DNA of 64,000 nt. Source: Erythrobacter sp. (GTDB lineage Bacteria; Pseudomonadota; Alphaproteobacteria; Sphingomonadales; Sphingomonadaceae). The stretch is from NCBI GenBank assembly GCA_009993635.1, contig JAACTC010000008.1, forward strand, positions 216,809-280,808, in the 5' to 3' direction. Below the pieces are notes generated by a model. It saw only the letters and a program-made list of their open reading frames with translations, searched no databases and was not told where the DNA came from. Positions 37,012 to 45,315 of this stretch are shown here, one piece after another. The position numbers and the translations under genes are program-made. Every line of letters starts with the position of its first letter. The stretch's first letter is position 1.

Positions 37012-37494
37012 TCAGATTCGGCCTGCAATCCGCCCTGCCAATGCCTCCATGCCTCGCGCGTCGGCCTCTCCGAACCGGCCCTTCTTCGGGCTGTCGAGGT
37101 CGATCACCGCGATCACGCGCCCATCGCGTATCACCGGCACGACAAGCTCCGACTCGCTCGCCGAATCGCAGGCAATATGGCCGGGGAAGGCATGGACGTC
37201 CTCCACCAGCTGCGTTTCCCCGCTCGCCGCTGCCGTGCCGCACACGCCAGCGCCCATCGCGATGCGAATGCACGCCGGGCGACCGATGAAGGGGCCGAGT
37301 ACGAGCTCATCCTCGACGACCCGGTAAAAGCCCGCCCAGTTGAGATCTGGCACGAAGCTCCAGATCAGGGCTGCAAGGTTCGCCATGTTGGCCACGGCAT
37401 CCGATTCGCCATCGGTCAGCGCGTCGCCGGCATTGGCCAGCTCGCGGTAGCGTTCGTCATCGGGCGTATCGGCAGGCAGCTGGAAATCGAACAT
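37012..37494 (-). CDS. GAF-domain protein, probable free methionine-(R)-sulfoxide reductase
   Basis: 160 residues of the fRMsr-type GAF family, which repairs free Met-R-sulfoxide. Seen: LNWAGFYRV, LVLGPFIGRPACIRI, GAGVCGTAAA, DVHAFPGHIACDSASESELVVPV and IDLDSPKKGRF. The conserved cysteines in ACIRI, GVCGT and HIACD match the catalytic set. Start set at the ATG giving MFDFQLP; the longer frame is antisense to the divergent gene. Confidence 0.88.
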   Translation of the reverse strand: MFDFQLPADTPDDERYRELANAGDALTDGESDAVANMANLAALIWSFVPDLNWAGFYRVVEDELVLGPFIGRPACIRIAMGAGVCGTAAASGETQLVEDVHAFPGHIACDSASESELVVPVIRDGRVIAVIDLDSPKKGRFGEADARGMEALAGRIAGRI

Positions 37495-37566
37495 CTTGGC
37501 TCCATGAAAAAAGGCGCACGGGGTTTGGCGATTGCCGCGCGCGTGGTTGCGTCCTATTTCGGGTCT

Positions 37567-39030
37567 ATGACCATACTTCGCAACATCGGCATCGCGCTGC
37601 TCGTCATCATCCTTATCGCCGCCATCGGGATCGCCGTGCTGCTGCGCGGATCCAAGGCGGAACTCACCGTCGACGAGGTATCGGGCACCGACCCGACTCT
37701 GGTGGAGCCGGATGAAGAATGGTTTCCGACCATCCGGGTGGCAGAGCCGATCGGCTGGCAGGAAGGCGAAACCCCTCCCGCAGTAGAAGGGCTGGAAGTC
37801 ACGCGCTTCGCGGAGGGGCTGGATCACCCGCGGATCATGTATCGCCTGCCCAATGGCGATATTCTGGTCACGCTGACCAACAGCCCGCCGCGCGATGTCG
37901 GCGGCATCGAAGGCTTCGTGATGAAGCTGCTGATGGGCGAGGCGGGGGCAGGCGTTCCGTCACCCAACAAGCTGGTCCTGCTGCGCGATACCAATGGCGA
38001 CGGCAAGGCTGACGTGCGCCGCGTGCTGCGTGAAGAAGGGCTCGATTCGCCTTCCGGCATCGCATACCGCGATGGCACGCTGTACATCGCCAATCACAAC
38101 GCGCTGCTGGCGTTCGATTACGAGCTCGGCTCGCCCAAGCTCACCGGCACTCCGCGCAAGCTGATGGATCTGCCGGGCGGCGGCAACCACTGGATGCGCA
38201 ACATCATCCTCTCCCCCGATGGCGAGAACATCTATGTCGCGGTGGGGTCCGCCAGCAATATCGGCGAGAACGGGATGGAGGCCGAGGAAGGCCGCGCGAT
38301 GATCTGGGAGTATAATCTCGAAGACGGATCGAGCCGACCCTACGCAACCGGGCTGCGGAACGCCAACGGCCTTGCCTGGAACCCGCTGTCGGGTGAGCTG
38401 TGGACCACGGTGAACGAGCGCGACATGCTGGGCGGCGATCTGGTGCCCGATTATCTCACCAACGTGCCGATCGGGGCGAATTACGGCTGGCCGTGGGTCT
38501 ATTACAAGAACACGGTCGATACCCGCGTCGATGCCCCGATGCCCAATTTCATCACCGAATATGCCCGCTATCCCGAATTCGCGATGGGGCCGCACGTCGC
38601 GGCGCTGGGCCTTGCCTTCACCGATGAAGGCCATCGCATGGGCGAAAAGTTCGCCCGCGGTGCATTCGTCGCGCGGCATGGTTCGTGGAACCGCAAGCCG
38701 CCGTCGGGCTATGACGTCGTCTTCGTGCGGTTCGACGAACGTGGCAATCCGCTGGGCAAGCCGGTTCCGGTGCTCGGCAGCTTCCTCGATGGCAATGGCG
38801 AAACCCGCGGGCGGCCGACCTGGGTGGAGTGGAGCGACGATGGCGGCCTGCTGGTGAGCGATGACACGGCCGGCATCATCTGGCACGTTATCGCACCGGG
38901 CGCCGCACCCGCGCCCGCGGTGGAGCGGGTACGGGGCAAATCGCTCAAGCCGCAGACCGAGCTGAAGGGCGATCCGCGCGAAGCCTTTACCGATGAATTC
39001 GCCCGCGAGTTCAACCCGCTGGGCAACTGA
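37567..39030 (+). CDS. PQQ-dependent sugar (sorbosone) dehydrogenase-like protein
   Basis: 487 residues with an N-terminal membrane anchor (about 5-26) and a six-blade beta-propeller of the soluble glucose/sorbosone dehydrogenase fold. Seen: LDHPRIMYRLPNGDILVTL, NHWMRNIILSPDGENIYVAVGS, TGLRNANGLAWNP, and RHGSWNRKPPSGYDVVFVRF. Periplasmic by its anchor. The PQQ cofactor and the substrate are inferred from the family only; no pqq genes are present here. Confidence 0.85.
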   Translation: MTILRNIGIALLVIILIAAIGIAVLLRGSKAELTVDEVSGTDPTLVEPDEEWFPTIRVAEPIGWQEGETPPAVEGLEVTRFAEGLDHPRIMYRLPNGDILVTLTNSPPRDVGGIEGFVMKLLMGEAGAGVPSPNKLVLLRDTNGDGKADVRRVLREEGLDSPSGIAYRDGTLYIANHNALLAFDYELGSPKLTGTPRKLMDLPGGGNHWMRNIILSPDGENIYVAVGSASNIGENGMEAEEGRAMIWEYNLEDGSSRPYATGLRNANGLAWNPLSGELWTTVNERDMLGGDLVPDYLTNVPIGANYGWPWVYYKNTVDTRVDAPMPNFITEYARYPEFAMGPHVAALGLAFTDEGHRMGEKFARGAFVARHGSWNRKPPSGYDVVFVRFDERGNPLGKPVPVLGSFLDGNGETRGRPTWVEWSDDGGLLVSDDTAGIIWHVIAPGAAPAPAVERVRGKSLKPQTELKGDPREAFTDEFAREFNPLGN

Positions 39031-39056
39031 CGGGCCGGAAGTCGACCGGAGAGCGG

Positions 39057-40799
39057 TCAGCCCGCGAGGGCGACGCTCTCCAGTTCATACAGCAGCGTGG
39101 CGCCTGCCGTGGCCGATGCCTTGAGGCCGGTGGCCTCGGGCACGATGTGATCGAGGAAGAACCGCATGGTGACGCGCTTCGCATCCGCCTGCGCCGCATC
39201 CTCGCTCCCGCCAAGAGCCTGATGCTGGCGCAGCAGGCACCAGCCGGACACGGCCACCGCGCACATGGCGGTGAAGGGCACGCTGCCCGCCAGACGATCA
39301 TCGAGCGAAGCGTCTTCGCGCATCCACTTGGCGATCGCTGCACATTCGCCCGCCAGTGCCTTGAGGTTCGGCTCGTCGGCGGCGTCACGCGCAATGTCGG
39401 CAAACAGGGCCTGCAGCACTTCCCCGTCCTGTAGGCCAAGCTTGCGGGTGACGAGGTCAGCGGCCTGAATCCCGTTGGTCCCTTCGTAAATCGGCGCGAT
39501 CCGCGCATCGCGGTAATGCTGGGCGGCGCCTGTTTCCTCGACGAAACCCATACCGCCGTGCACCTGCACGCCAAGCGAGGCGACTTCGATGCCGGTGTCG
39601 GTGGCCCACGCCTTGAGCATCGGGACGAGGACTTCGGCACGCAAGCGCGCCGCTTCGTTGCCGATATCGCCCTGATCCACCTGCCCTGCGGTGTAATAGA
39701 GCAGGCCGCGCATCGCTTCGGTCAGGCTGCGCATCCGCAGCAGCATCCGACGCACGTCCGGGTGATCCATGATCGCGACCGGGGTGCGGTCCTCTGCACC
39801 GGCACGGGCCGACTGCACGCGATCCAACGCGTAGCCCATCGCCTGCTGCGTGGCGCGTTCGGCGATCTGCACGCCCTGCGACCCGACATTGATCCGCGCA
39901 TTGTTCATCATCGTGAACATCGCCGCGAGACCGCGGTTTTCCTCGCCAATCAGCTCACCAATGCATTCGTCGTTATCGCCATAGGACATGACGCAGGTGG
40001 GCGAGGCGTTGATGCCCAGCTTGTGTTCGATGCTGACGCAACGCACATCGTTGCGCGCGCCGATGCTGCCATCGTCCTTCAGGTGATATTTCGGCACCAC
40101 GAAGAGCGAGATCCCGCGGCTGCCCGCAGGCGCGCCGGGAAGGCGGGCCAGAACCAGGTGGATGATGTTCTCCGCCAACTGGTGTTCGCCCCAAGTGATG
40201 TATATTTTCTGGCCTTTTATCAGGTACTTACCCGCGTTCTCACCATCCTTGACCGGCTGCGCAGTGGTGCGCAGCGCGCCAACGTCGCTGCCCGCCTGCG
40301 GCTCCGTCAGGTTCATCGTACCGGACCATTTGCCGCTGATCAGGTCGGGCAGGTAGCGGGACTGCTGCTCCGCAGTCCCGTGCGCCTCGATCGCCTCGAT
40401 CGCGCCGACGGACAGCATCGGCAGCAGGTTGAAGGCGTAGTTCGCTGTGCCGAGGTTCTCCAGCACGTTGCAGGCGAGCGTGAAGGGCAGGCCCTGTCCG
40501 CCATGCTGCGCGCTGCCTGCAATCGCATTCCACCCCTGCTCGACATAGGCCTGATAGGCCTCGGCAAAGCCATCCGGCAGGCGCACGACGCCGTTTTCCA
40601 GCTTGGCCCCTTCGAGGTCGCCCTTGCGGTTGAGCGGTGCCCACTCCCCCGCAGCAAACTGGCCCACGCCTTCGACGATGGCTTCGACCAGGTCCGGCTC
40701 GGCGGCGGCGAAGCGTTCGCTTTGTGCCAGCTGCGCGATATCGGCATTGGCGCGAATGGCGAGCAATTGGTCCTGCGTGGCAGGTCTATAGGTGGTCAC
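39057..40799 (-). CDS. Acyl-CoA dehydrogenase, long form
   Basis: 580 residues: an N-terminal acyl-CoA dehydrogenase part with MNLTEPQAGSDVGALRT and YITWGEHQLAENIIHLVLAR, a FAD-binding helical domain with QVHGGMGFVEETGAAQHYRDARIAPIYEGTNGIQ (Glu base in YEGTNG), and a C-terminal extra domain of about 130 residues. This is the type used for fatty-acid beta-oxidation; chain-length range is not evident. It converges with the sugar dehydrogenase gene. Confidence 0.92.
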   Translation of the reverse strand: MTTYRPATQDQLLAIRANADIAQLAQSERFAAAEPDLVEAIVEGVGQFAAGEWAPLNRKGDLEGAKLENGVVRLPDGFAEAYQAYVEQGWNAIAGSAQHGGQGLPFTLACNVLENLGTANYAFNLLPMLSVGAIEAIEAHGTAEQQSRYLPDLISGKWSGTMNLTEPQAGSDVGALRTTAQPVKDGENAGKYLIKGQKIYITWGEHQLAENIIHLVLARLPGAPAGSRGISLFVVPKYHLKDDGSIGARNDVRCVSIEHKLGINASPTCVMSYGDNDECIGELIGEENRGLAAMFTMMNNARINVGSQGVQIAERATQQAMGYALDRVQSARAGAEDRTPVAIMDHPDVRRMLLRMRSLTEAMRGLLYYTAGQVDQGDIGNEAARLRAEVLVPMLKAWATDTGIEVASLGVQVHGGMGFVEETGAAQHYRDARIAPIYEGTNGIQAADLVTRKLGLQDGEVLQALFADIARDAADEPNLKALAGECAAIAKWMREDASLDDRLAGSVPFTAMCAVAVSGWCLLRQHQALGGSEDAAQADAKRVTMRFFLDHIVPEATGLKASATAGATLLYELESVALAG

Positions 40800-40849
40800 G
40801 GGCGCAGCATCCTCTTGGTTTTCCGGCCTCCCGGATATAGCGCGCGAGG

Positions 40850-41848
40850 ATGGACCGCAAATACGTTACGGAAATGGTGCCGGCCGATGCGGCGGGAATC
40901 GCCCGCGCGGCCGAAGTGTTGCGTGAGGGCGGCCTGGTCGCCGTGCCGACCGAAACGGTATACGGCCTTGCAGCGCGCGCAGACAAAGAGGACGCGGTCG
41001 CACGGATCTATCGGGCCAAGGGTCGGCCAAGCTTCAATCCGCTGATCGTCCATGTGCGCGATCGACAGCAGGCTGCGTATTTCGGAGATTTCGCGGGCAC
41101 TGCCGGGGTTGTCGCGGAACTCGTGTGGCCCGGCCCGCTGACGATGGTGGTGCCCCGGGTCGGTGACCGCGGGCTGGCAGAGGCGGTTGCGGCCGGATTG
41201 CCCACGGTCGCCCTGCGCGCGCCCTCCCATCCGGTAATGCGTGCGCTGCTTGAACAGATCGACTTCCCGCTCGCGGCGCCTTCGGCCAACCGGAGCGGCT
41301 TCATCAGCCCGACGAGCGCCGAGCACGTGCGCGCGTCTCTCGACGGTCGGATCGATCTCATTCTCGATGGCGGGCCATGCGAAGACGGGCTGGAATCGAC
41401 GATCCTTCATATCGATGGGGGCGGGGTCTGGCACGAGCTCAGGCCGGGGCCGATTAACCTTGCGGCTCTGCACGACATTCTGTTCGATCCGCACAATCCG
41501 GTGGAGATCAGGCGGGGGACCGGCGAACGCGGAATCGAAGCTCCCGGCCAGCTCGCCAGCCATTATTCACCCGGCAAGCCGGTGCGCCTGAACGCGACAC
41601 AGGCCGAGGCGGAAGAATTCATGATCGGGTTCGGACAGGTGCCTGGTGACGTCACGCTGTCGGCAAGTGGGGATGTGAACGAAGCGGCATCGCGGCTTTA
41701 CGGCTGCCTCCATCTCTCCTCGGCATCGGACAGGCCGCATGTCGCGGTTGCGCCAGTGCCGGAAGAAGGGGTCGGGCGCGCGATCAACGACAGGCTGCGC
41801 CGCGCTGCGACACCGCCCGATAACGATCAGTCGTCTTCGGGTTCGTAA
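40850..41848 (+). CDS. Threonylcarbamoyl-AMP synthase (Sua5/YciO/YrdC)
   Basis: First enzyme of t6A37 tRNA modification. 332 residues, so the long Sua5 form: a YrdC domain (about 1-205; VPTETVYGLAARA, KGRPSFNPLIVHV, APSANRSGFISPTSAEHV) plus the C-terminal Sua5 domain (ASHYSPGKPVRL). The last 22 bases overlap the 3' end of the convergent lipoprotein gene. Confidence 0.93.
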   Translation: MDRKYVTEMVPADAAGIARAAEVLREGGLVAVPTETVYGLAARADKEDAVARIYRAKGRPSFNPLIVHVRDRQQAAYFGDFAGTAGVVAELVWPGPLTMVVPRVGDRGLAEAVAAGLPTVALRAPSHPVMRALLEQIDFPLAAPSANRSGFISPTSAEHVRASLDGRIDLILDGGPCEDGLESTILHIDGGGVWHELRPGPINLAALHDILFDPHNPVEIRRGTGERGIEAPGQLASHYSPGKPVRLNATQAEAEEFMIGFGQVPGDVTLSASGDVNEAASRLYGCLHLSSASDRPHVAVAPVPEEGVGRAINDRLRRAATPPDNDQSSSGS

Positions 41849-42156
41849 GGGACCGTGGGCAGCAGCCGCTGGATTTCGCCGTAGGTCTCGCGCGCCTTCT
41901 GGCACGCGCGGCGATCCCCATCCTCGCAATCCTCGCGCTGGTCGCGATACCTGCGTTCCAGCTTGCCGAGCTGTTCTTCGCGCCTGCGGATTTCGCGCCC
42001 GCGCTTCTCGTCCGCCTCGCTCTGGCTGGTGGTGGCGAGATCAACCGCCTTTCCGGCAACCCGTACCGGCGCGGTCGCAAGGTCCAGCGCGGTCTTGGCG
42101 AGACAGCCCTGGAGGGCGAGCGCGGCGAGCAGGGCGAAAGGGACCAGCGGTTTCAT
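41827..42156 (-). CDS. Small coiled-coil lipoprotein, unknown function
   Basis: 109 residues. Signal peptide with a lipobox ending LQGC (Cys at residue 18), then an Arg/Glu/Asp-rich helical region (about 50-85) that should form a coiled coil, and two further Cys (REDCEDGDRRAC). No family recognised. The ATG giving MKPLVPF begins the signal peptide. Its stop lies inside the threonylcarbamoyl-AMP synthase gene on the other strand. Confidence 0.75.
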   Translation of the reverse strand: MKPLVPFALLAALALQGCLAKTALDLATAPVRVAGKAVDLATTSQSEADEKRGREIRRREEQLGKLERRYRDQREDCEDGDRRACQKARETYGEIQRLLPTVPYEPEDD

Positions 42157-42196
42157 ACCGACCCGCTTATGCCCTGCCTCGCCGCGCTGCGAAAGC

Positions 42197-42979
42197 CTAC
42201 TTCGCGCCGTCCGAGGCGGTGGCCGGGCCATCCCCCTGCGATGTCTCCGCAGCCGTCCGGGCGCTGCACTTGAGCTCGCCCGAACCCATTGCGCTGACCG
42301 AGCAATTCGCGTTGCCGATCACTTCGACCGTGCCCGAACCCATGATGCTGGCTTCGACGGCGCCATCGGAGGCAAACACGGCCTCGCCCGAACCGGCGAT
42401 GGAAATATCCGCATCGCCGACCGTCAGCCGGCGCAGATCAAGGTTGCCCGACCCGGCGATGGACAGTTCGAGGGTATCGGCCTTGCCGGCAGCCTGCAGC
42501 GCGCCCGATCCTGCCACGTTTATGGTCAGCTCGGCCGCATCGATCCGGCCGATCCGGGAATCGCCCGACCCGGCAATATTCATTTCGGCATTTTCGCCGG
42601 TGCCCAGGCGGTCGACTTCGATCGTGCCCGAACCTGCCAGCGTAATCTCGGTGGGGGTCGGCATGGTGACGCGGATCGTGGCCACCCCGCTCTGACGCCA
42701 GTTGCCCTCGCGACCGATTGCCAGCTCGTCGCCGTCCAATTCGAAGCGCAGCCCTTCGGTGACCGCATCGTCACCCTCGACGCTGATCGTCAGGCTGTCG
42801 CCCGAGGTCACGATCACCTTGTCCGGCCCGGCGAACGAGATCTCCGTCGGGGTTGCCCCCTCGTAATCGAGCTCGGAAAGCGGAACGCCGTCGCTGCTGG
42901 TGCTGATGTTCATGTCGCCATTGCACGCCGAGAGCAGCAGAGCCGCCGCGCCGATGGCCATTCCGGTAAAGAACTTCAT
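42197..42979 (-). CDS. DUF2807 (head GIN) lipoprotein with AGSG repeats
   Basis: 260 residues. Lipoprotein signal with LLSAC (Cys at about residue 19), then a DUF2807 adhesin-like domain made of a regular ladder of IAGSG/VAGSG/LAGSG/MGSG units about every 20 residues, consistent with a beta-helix. Probably outer-membrane or surface bound. Function unknown. Start at the ATG that opens the signal peptide. Confidence 0.85.
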   Translation of the reverse strand: MKFFTGMAIGAAALLLSACNGDMNISTSSDGVPLSELDYEGATPTEISFAGPDKVIVTSGDSLTISVEGDDAVTEGLRFELDGDELAIGREGNWRQSGVATIRVTMPTPTEITLAGSGTIEVDRLGTGENAEMNIAGSGDSRIGRIDAAELTINVAGSGALQAAGKADTLELSIAGSGNLDLRRLTVGDADISIAGSGEAVFASDGAVEASIMGSGTVEVIGNANCSVSAMGSGELKCSARTAAETSQGDGPATASDGAK

Positions 42980-43043
42980 GATCAATCTCCCACTTGCCTG
43001 CTGTATTACCGCTCTAATACAGATAGTGGGCACCGCAAAGCAA

Positions 43044-43072
43044 GAGGGCCGCCCCTTGCAGGAGCGGCCCTC
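43044..43072 (-). terminator. Terminator hairpin after carD
   Basis: GAGGGCCGC (43044-43052) and GCGGCCCTC (43064-43072) form a perfect 9-bp stem with an 11-base loop. On the minus strand it is followed by CTTGCTTTG, moderately T-rich, 27 bases past the carD stop. Confidence 0.65.
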
Positions 43073-43098
43073 ATCGATTGCCATGCGGCGTCGGTCGA

Positions 43099-43632
43099 TT
43101 ACGCCTCTTCGGTGCTCTCGTAATATTGCGGCGCATGTTCGCGCAGAACCGAAAGGATCTTTTCGAGTGCGGCCGGCTCGTCGGTCTTTTCCATCGCGGC
43201 GAGTTCACGCGCGAGGCGGCTGGAGGCCGCTTCGAAGATCTGCCGTTCGGAATAGCTCTGTTCGGGCTGGTCGTCGGGGCGGAACAGGTCGCGGGTCACC
43301 TCGGCGATCGACACCAGGTCGCCCGAATTGATCTTCGCTTCGTATTCCTGCGCGCGGCGGCTCCACATGGTCCGCTTGACCTTGGGCTTCCCCTTCAGCG
43401 TTTCCATCGCTTCCTTCAGCGTCTTGTCGCTGGAAAGCTTGCGCATGCCGATCGATTCGACCTTGTTGACCGGAACGCGCAGCGTCATCCGTTCCTTTTC
43501 GAACCGCAGGACGTAGAGTTCGAGCTGCATTCCGGCGATTTCCTCGCTCTGCAGCTCGACCACGCGGCCAACACCGTGCTTGGGGTAAACGACATAATCG
43601 CCGACATCGAAGGCGAGAGCCTTGGCTGCCAT
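43099..43632 (-). CDS. carD: CarD-family transcription regulator
   Basis: 177 residues: an N-terminal RNA-polymerase-interaction domain (FDVGDYVVYPKHGVGRVVEL; LRVPVNKVESIGMRKL) and a helical C-terminal DNA-contacting domain (PKVKRTMWSRRAQEYEAKINSGDL). CarD stabilises open promoter complexes, notably at rRNA promoters. Start at the ATG after AAGGA; the longer frame is leader sequence. The 200-base upstream region holds a GC-rich hairpin (near 43690) in the leader. Confidence 0.93.
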   Translation of the reverse strand: MAAKALAFDVGDYVVYPKHGVGRVVELQSEEIAGMQLELYVLRFEKERMTLRVPVNKVESIGMRKLSSDKTLKEAMETLKGKPKVKRTMWSRRAQEYEAKINSGDLVSIAEVTRDLFRPDDQPEQSYSERQIFEAASSRLARELAAMEKTDEPAALEKILSVLREHAPQYYESTEEA

Positions 43633-43840
43633 GAAATTTCCTTTCGTTCGCAGACAGGGGCGTGCATCGAGCGCAAAGGAAAGCCAGCCGCCCGCGAGGC
43701 GGGCGATGCTTCGATTGCGGTTTGATGCTGGGGGAACCTGCCTTTCAACTTCACGTACCGTTGCAGCATTCGCCACAGCGGAACCGTTCATATAGCAGGT
43801 TCATGCGAATATTGCGAGTCTATGAAACAAACGGGACGGA

Positions 43841-44623
43841 TCAGACCCGCTCCTCGCGCGCCTGCACGAATTCCCCACCGAGCAGCAGGACGAAGGCGCT
43901 GAGATAGAACCAGGTCAGCAGGATGACGACCGCGCCGAGCGAGCCGTAAGTCGCGTTGTAATTGCCGAAATTGGCGACATAGGTTCCGAACAGCGCGGTG
44001 GCGCCGACCCAGACGATGGAAAACAGCGCCGCCCCCGGCAGAACCGCGCTCCATGGTGGATCGGGCCGGTTGGGGGCCGCCCGGTACAGCAGCCCCGCGC
44101 CGACCAGTCCCGCGACGAACATCAGCGTGAAGCTCGCCACCGGAGCGAACGCACCGGGCAGGGCGGCAGCCAGCGAGATCGCGGTACCCGCAAGCCCCAG
44201 CGCGAAAACGGCGCCCAGCGTCACGCCAAGTGCGATGGCATTACTCTTGACGAAACCGCGGTCCTCTTCGGCGTTGAACACCACGTTCAGCCCACTGATC
44301 ACGCCTCTGGCGGCGTTGCGGGCACCAAACAGCGACAGGCCGATTGCCAGCAGCAGGCCGAGGCCCTTGGCGTCGTCCTTGGCCTCGGTCACCGATTTCA
44401 GCTGATCGCCGATGAGCGATGCGGCGCTTGGCGGAAGTCCCTTGCCGAGCGCGGCTATATCGCGCGCCACCACGTCCGGCGTTGCGACCAGCCCGTAGAT
44501 CAGCACGCTCACCGCCAGCAGCGGCACCATCGCGAGAAATGCGTAATAGGAAACGCCAGCCGCGACGAGGCCGGCATTGTCGGCATTCGCGCCGCGCCAT
44601 GTGCGCTTGAGTGTGTCGAGCAT
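43841..44623 (-). CDS. YihY/UPF0761-family inner-membrane protein
   Basis: 260 residues with about six transmembrane segments and the family features AGVSYYAFLAMVPLLAV near the N-terminus and YGSLGAVVILLTWFYLSAFVLLLGGEF near the C-terminus. Once annotated as ribonuclease BN, which is wrong for this family; the true function is unknown. Confidence 0.88.
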   Translation of the reverse strand: MLDTLKRTWRGANADNAGLVAAGVSYYAFLAMVPLLAVSVLIYGLVATPDVVARDIAALGKGLPPSAASLIGDQLKSVTEAKDDAKGLGLLLAIGLSLFGARNAARGVISGLNVVFNAEEDRGFVKSNAIALGVTLGAVFALGLAGTAISLAAALPGAFAPVASFTLMFVAGLVGAGLLYRAAPNRPDPPWSAVLPGAALFSIVWVGATALFGTYVANFGNYNATYGSLGAVVILLTWFYLSAFVLLLGGEFVQAREERV

Positions 44624-44652
44624 CAGATTCCCCCGTTTACAGGGGAATCGAC

Positions 44653-44991
44653 TCAGTCACCTTCGCCCGGTTCCTCAGTGAAGAACTTTTCGAACTTGCC
44701 GTCCTCGCCCTTGTGCTCGTCGGCGTCCGCCGGCGGGTCCTTCTTCTGGGTGATGTTGGGCCATTCGTTCGAGAACTTGGTGTTCAACTCCAGCCACTTC
44801 TCCAACCCGTCCTCGGTATCGGGCAGGATCGCTTCGGCCGGGCATTCCGGTTCGCACACGCCGCAGTCGATGCATTCGCTGGGATTGATGACGAGCATGT
44901 TCTCGCCTTCGTAGAAGCAGTCGACCGGGCAAACCTCGACGCAGTCGGTGTATTTGCATTTGATGCAGGCGTCGGTGACGACGTAGGTCAT
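44653..44991 (-). CDS. fdxA: Ferredoxin FdxA (7Fe-8S type)
   Basis: 112-residue electron carrier with two cluster-binding sets near the N-terminus: [14 protein letters not shown] and [12 protein letters not shown], the pattern for one 3Fe-4S and one 4Fe-4S cluster. Acidic C-terminal tail. Common in alphaproteobacteria next to the S4-domain and helicase genes, as here. It overlaps the S4 gene by four bases. Confidence 0.93.
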   Translation of the reverse strand: MTYVVTDACIKCKYTDCVEVCPVDCFYEGENMLVINPSECIDCGVCEPECPAEAILPDTEDGLEKWLELNTKFSNEWPNITQKKDPPADADEHKGEDGKFEKFFTEEPGEGD

Positions 44992-45299
44992 GGGCGGTTT
45001 CCTTGCGCGCCGTTGGTATCTCGCGGTGCTGCTAATGGGTCGGTGCCCGCGCGGTCAAGCGGGGTGTAACAGCTTCGCGCTTCTGCGGGCGGCCCGCGGC
45101 GTTCCGGCAGAGCCTCGATACGGATCACCGCGACCCTGTCGCCGCGCGGAATGGTAAGCACATCGCCCGCCGAAACCGGCTGGGAAACGCGTTCTACCCG
45201 AATGCCGTTGACCCGCATGTGGCCGCTTTCGATCACCTCGCGCGCCGCGCTGCGGGTGCGCACGAAACGCAAGCGGCACAATGCGAGATCGAGCCGCAT
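44988..45299 (-). CDS. S4-domain RNA-binding protein (HslR-like)
   Basis: 103 residues with an S4 RNA-binding domain at the N-terminus ([31 protein letters not shown] shortened: basic helix-turn pattern about residues 2-32), then a low-complexity Pro/Arg tail. E. coli HslR binds stalled 50S subunits with peptidyl-tRNA; the same role here is inferred. It lies between the SUV3-like helicase and fdxA. Confidence 0.85.
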   Translation of the reverse strand: MRLDLALCRLRFVRTRSAAREVIESGHMRVNGIRVERVSQPVSAGDVLTIPRGDRVAVIRIEALPERRGPPAEARSCYTPLDRAGTDPLAAPRDTNGAQGNRP

Positions 45300-45315
45300 C
45301 AGGCGCCCGGCCTAC